62,000 nt of DNA from Phoronis australis (taxonomy: Eukaryota > Phoronida > Phoronidae), in the NCBI GenBank assembly GCA_002633005.1, contig NMRA01000301.1:1-62000 (forward strand), in the 5' to 3' direction. Every line of letters begins with the position of its first letter. Position 1 is the first letter of the stretch. Below the pieces are notes generated by a model. The model ran no database searches and was not told the origin of the DNA. It saw only the letters and a program-made list of their open reading frames with translations. Made by a program: the position numbers and the translations under genes. Below, one piece after another: positions 59,100 to 62,000 of this stretch.

Positions 59100-59172
59100 A
59101 AATACCACGGACCTGAACTCACGATCTGTCTGCCAGAGCGCGTGTGCTCTATCACTGGCACTGCGTCACCAC
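59100..59172 (-). mobile_element. tRNA-like SINE relic (minus strand)
   Basis: On the minus strand, GACGCAGTGCCAGTGATAGA (A-box region, about 59166-59147) is followed by GTGAGTTCAGGTCC (B box, 59122-59109). Spacing is tRNA-like, but arms do not pair well by eye, so this is a SINE or tRNA pseudogene rather than a tRNA. Confidence 0.45.
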
Positions 59173-59365
59173 GTTACCACCCCCAAATCCACACTAAGAG
59201 ACCTACTTGTTAATGGTTCATAGCGTTTAAGCGCGAACCTGGTTCTTTCCGTAATTCTTGTTACACGCTTTACATTTTGTGCAACCAGTTTGTAGCAAAA
59301 GTTGTGTTTAAAATAGTCATCAGTTGCCCAAAGGACGAAATCTGTTTTTCAAGTTGGCATTAACT

Positions 59366-59535
59366 AGTGGCAGATCTAGGATATCATAAGGGAGGCAACA
59401 TGTTGCCTCGAAGAATTGGGCAATGCGTGAGTGTATGCACAGGCGCCTCGCGGGGGCCGGCGATGTGAGCTGCTGTTCTCAACAAGCCAACGCAATTCCG
59501 TCGCCCCCCCCCTCCCCCCTAAGTCCGCCTATGTT
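59366..59535. mobile_element. Short complete MITE of the CAGTGGCGGATCTAGG family
   Basis: The left end is TAGTGGCAGATCTAGGATAT; the right end CCCCCTAAGTCCGCCTATG is its approximate inverse. The interior keeps GGCAACATGTTGCCT and a short GC-rich core. About 165 bp, an internally deleted version of the ~320-bp form. Confidence 0.7.
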
Positions 59536-59729
59536 AACCACGCGACTGCTTTGGAAATCCTCTTAATTTTACTGTTATGAGTTTCTGAGTGATTCACGAA
59601 GGCTTAGATTAAAATTTACACCTGATCAACAGCGTTTGTTTCTTCGTCGTAACTCAGATTACGTTTTCTTTGAAAAAATGAAGTAATTTTCTTCATTGCA
59701 CAGTGGAGCACACGACGGAAACAGAGTGG

Positions 59730-59970
59730 TATTGCGCAGCGCCACTGTCGGTCGCGTGGGATATCACGCACATATCCACCGGGAGCGACACAGTTCGGTA
59801 TCAATTCCAGTGGTCGTCACAAACAAAAACTGCACACATTGTTAAATCTTGTTTCAGCCGTATAATGTCAATTACCAAAGTTAATTAATAAACTCAACAT
59901 TTTCTCACGCTCTTGCTGTTTTTTGCGGAAACAAAAGGGTTGGGGGGCTGGCCGGGCCCCCTAAGTACCA
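59730..59970. mobile_element. MITE right-half fragment of the same family
   Basis: Shares GCACACATTGTTAAATCTTG, ACTCAACATTTTCTCACGCT and CTTGCTGTTTTTTGCGG with 27125-27450; ends GGGCCCCCTAAGTACC. Confidence 0.55.
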
Positions 59971-62000
59971 ATCCTTAAATCCTCCTGTGCAATGTACATG
60001 GCGTTGTGATTTTCACAATGAACGCTCAAAACAAGGAAGAGGTCGACAAGCAGTGAGTACTTTGTTTCTGCTAGTCTTTCAAGTTTTTCTCCGGACCTTA
60101 CCTATTCAGTTTCAACATTCAGTAACTTACCCATGTACACTGTCAGTGATCAAGTGTCCGTCTGGTCAGTAGGGAACAATCATTATGTCGAATTCGAATT
60201 CATGTCGAAATAAGGTAACTCAACTTAACATTTTTTCATAATTTAACAATTTGTCGCAGAGTAATTGAATACAATAGTTGGTTTTCAACTTACATGTCTT
60301 ACCTGCTAATGGAATGTTAAGAACTTCACGTGATCTCTAAGACCCCCATTCTTTGTAAAACCTGAGTCGCACGCTTTTCCAGTGACCTAGTTACGACATT
60401 GTTCTAAACACCTCTACCCCACACCCCTCTACCCACGACCCTGCTCTCGAATCACGACCCACAATTTACATCCCCCGTGCATTCACGACCTTCAACAACA
60501 GAGTAATCTTTGCGCTTTTAACATATTTCATAATCTTAATACGTCACTGAATGACTTCCCATAAAACGAATCTGTGCTCTGGCTGAAGACTGGTGGTTAA
60601 CAACAGAAAGTGGTGTAAGAAAATGATCTAAAGTGGCAGATTGCGAGTGTGCTATCGTTGTCACTAAGATAGTTCCGCAAACGACCGTGTTCTGTTAATC
60701 TTAGGAGAAAGGACTTAACGTGCCGTACAAACAGTTTCACTTTTTTACAATTTGCTTTATTGCGTATATTCGATTTCAATAAAGCAAATGTCGACATCAG
60801 TCTCGGCTGTGGCGTTGCTATGTTGTAACGTCCTTTCCTTAACCGTAAAGGTTCCCGAAGTACAGAAACATGCATTTTTAACTAATAAATGTTTATTTTT
60901 CAAAGCAAGAAAGGAAAATATTGTGCTCTATTTAAGAAGATGTGAATGCCAGAAACCAATCTTCATACTTTGAAAATTCATATTTAAATGCTGAAATATG
61001 CAGTTCAGACATGTTTTAACGTTGGTGTTGGCCTGGTCGAAAGAAGAGCAAAGGCAAGGTCACATGTCTACACCGCGTGACCGGTCACCTGACATGCCAC
61101 GTGACAAGATCGTCGGAGACTTCTGAAGCAAGCGTCGTCCGGGGAGTGCGTCATGTAACTACATCTGGAAATGCTTTTACACTGGGGTATTTAAATATTC
61201 CGAATCTGCCTCGACCATACAACTACAACAACAATATAGACCTACTGTATGTAACTTTTCTTAGTTTTTTTAAACTGAATTTACTAAAGAAATTTTCATA
61301 TCGCTGCAAAGTCTGGCGAAGTAAAGCTCGAAAGCGCTTCGTTTTACAAAGCGAAGTGTCTGGTAGTGCACAAAGATTTCAGTGAGATTTATCAGCATAC
61401 GATCTCCATACGAACTAGCCATATTGTTTGATCTATGTACACTGTCAATTAACTGGTTATGAATTTTATTTCTTCAGCCCAGTTGTTTTCAGTCCCAAAA
61501 ACACAACTTCTCAACTTTTTGCCGGAGATCACGTTTGATAATTCATTCGAATTTGTGACGACAAATAATGCAAAAGGACCATACCTCACACTTTCGAATT
61601 TTTGTTTGTTGAAGCGTTTTCAAAGTACTTCGGCTCTGGCCCTAGCGCGGTTGAAAATATTTCTACGATTTTCGGCTCGTTCAGTTCATCCTGTTTGAAA
61701 AGCTTTTAACAATAGCAAAACTTGTGTTTAAAAATTTTTGAAAAAGTCCATTAGTATCGCATAATGTAACACATTTCGTTGCGTTGGCATAATTTTTTAA
61801 ACTATTCCAATCGTGCATTAATAACGGTAGTAACTCGACAAAATCTTGGGTACGTCATGCAACGTGGTCGGACATTTAATAACATGATGATTTTCCAATA
61901 GACGGCTACTTTGGCGGTGTTTAATTACAGCGAAAAAGAGGGGGCGATGGTCGGCCTAACGTCAGATAAGCAGACGTTTTTGACCGGAAAGGAATGAGCT
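59971..62000. other. No gene recognised
   Basis: 60405-60495 is a C-rich stretch with repeated ACGACC/CTCTACCC. 61040-61100 has paired CACATG/CACGTG E-box-type sites. Plus frames at 61077-61385 and 61459-61698 show no domain. Confidence 0.35.

Overview
This is metazoan nuclear DNA, most likely from a marine invertebrate and possibly a deuterostome. The evidence is small exons with GT..AG borders, microsatellites, tRNA-derived SINEs, many degenerate DNA transposons, a MAM-domain gene and frequent TACATGTA-type palindromes. There are no bacterial operons. Single Ns sit in homopolymer or dinucleotide runs (575, 36378, 39647), which points to a draft assembly. All identities and alignments were judged by eye. 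Species is not claimed.

Region 1 (1-4569, minus strand) holds four exons of a kynurenine aminotransferase (KYAT/CCBL family) gene. Their order on the minus strand is 4569-4422, 2325-2176, 715-626 and 264-145. Together they give an uninterrupted phase-compatible reading frame through the N-terminal half of the PLP fold-type I domain. The gene continues beyond the left edge. One intron carries an array of about 51-bp palindromic monomers with a three-unit orientation order (3120-3600).

Region 2 (about 7.5-33 kb) is accessory DNA. The main inhabitants are TTAA-flanked DNA transposons: (i) a 1.36-kb element at 28779-30136 and an older interrupted relative at about 12560-15271, both with P2X7-intracellular-domain-like relics; (ii) a 974-bp element nested in the older one (14115-15088), with a broken THAP finger and an oppositely oriented P2X7-like exon; (iii) a 2.5-2.8-kb element in two inverted copies, 16756-19317 and 30160-32944. 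A later MITE at 31576-31821 sits in only one of the inverted copies, which gives a clean empty site. TTAA target sites plus a THAP finger suggest the Kolobok superfamily. Also here are a 1.7-kb direct duplication (21.1-22.8 and 23.3-25.0 kb), hairpin elements and minisatellites.

Region 3 (33.7-36.8 kb, plus strand) contains exons of a multi-MAM-domain extracellular protein. The reading frame is interrupted by in-frame stops, one exactly where MAM domains normally have a conserved tryptophan, so the gene is probably decaying.

Region 4 (37-62 kb) is gene-poor. It has one long terminal exon on the minus strand (42608-43006), a possible two-exon pair at 50.05-50.54 kb, a possible exon at 53581-53714, ATTA-rich stretches that could be regulatory, and further MITEs, minisatellites and palindromes.
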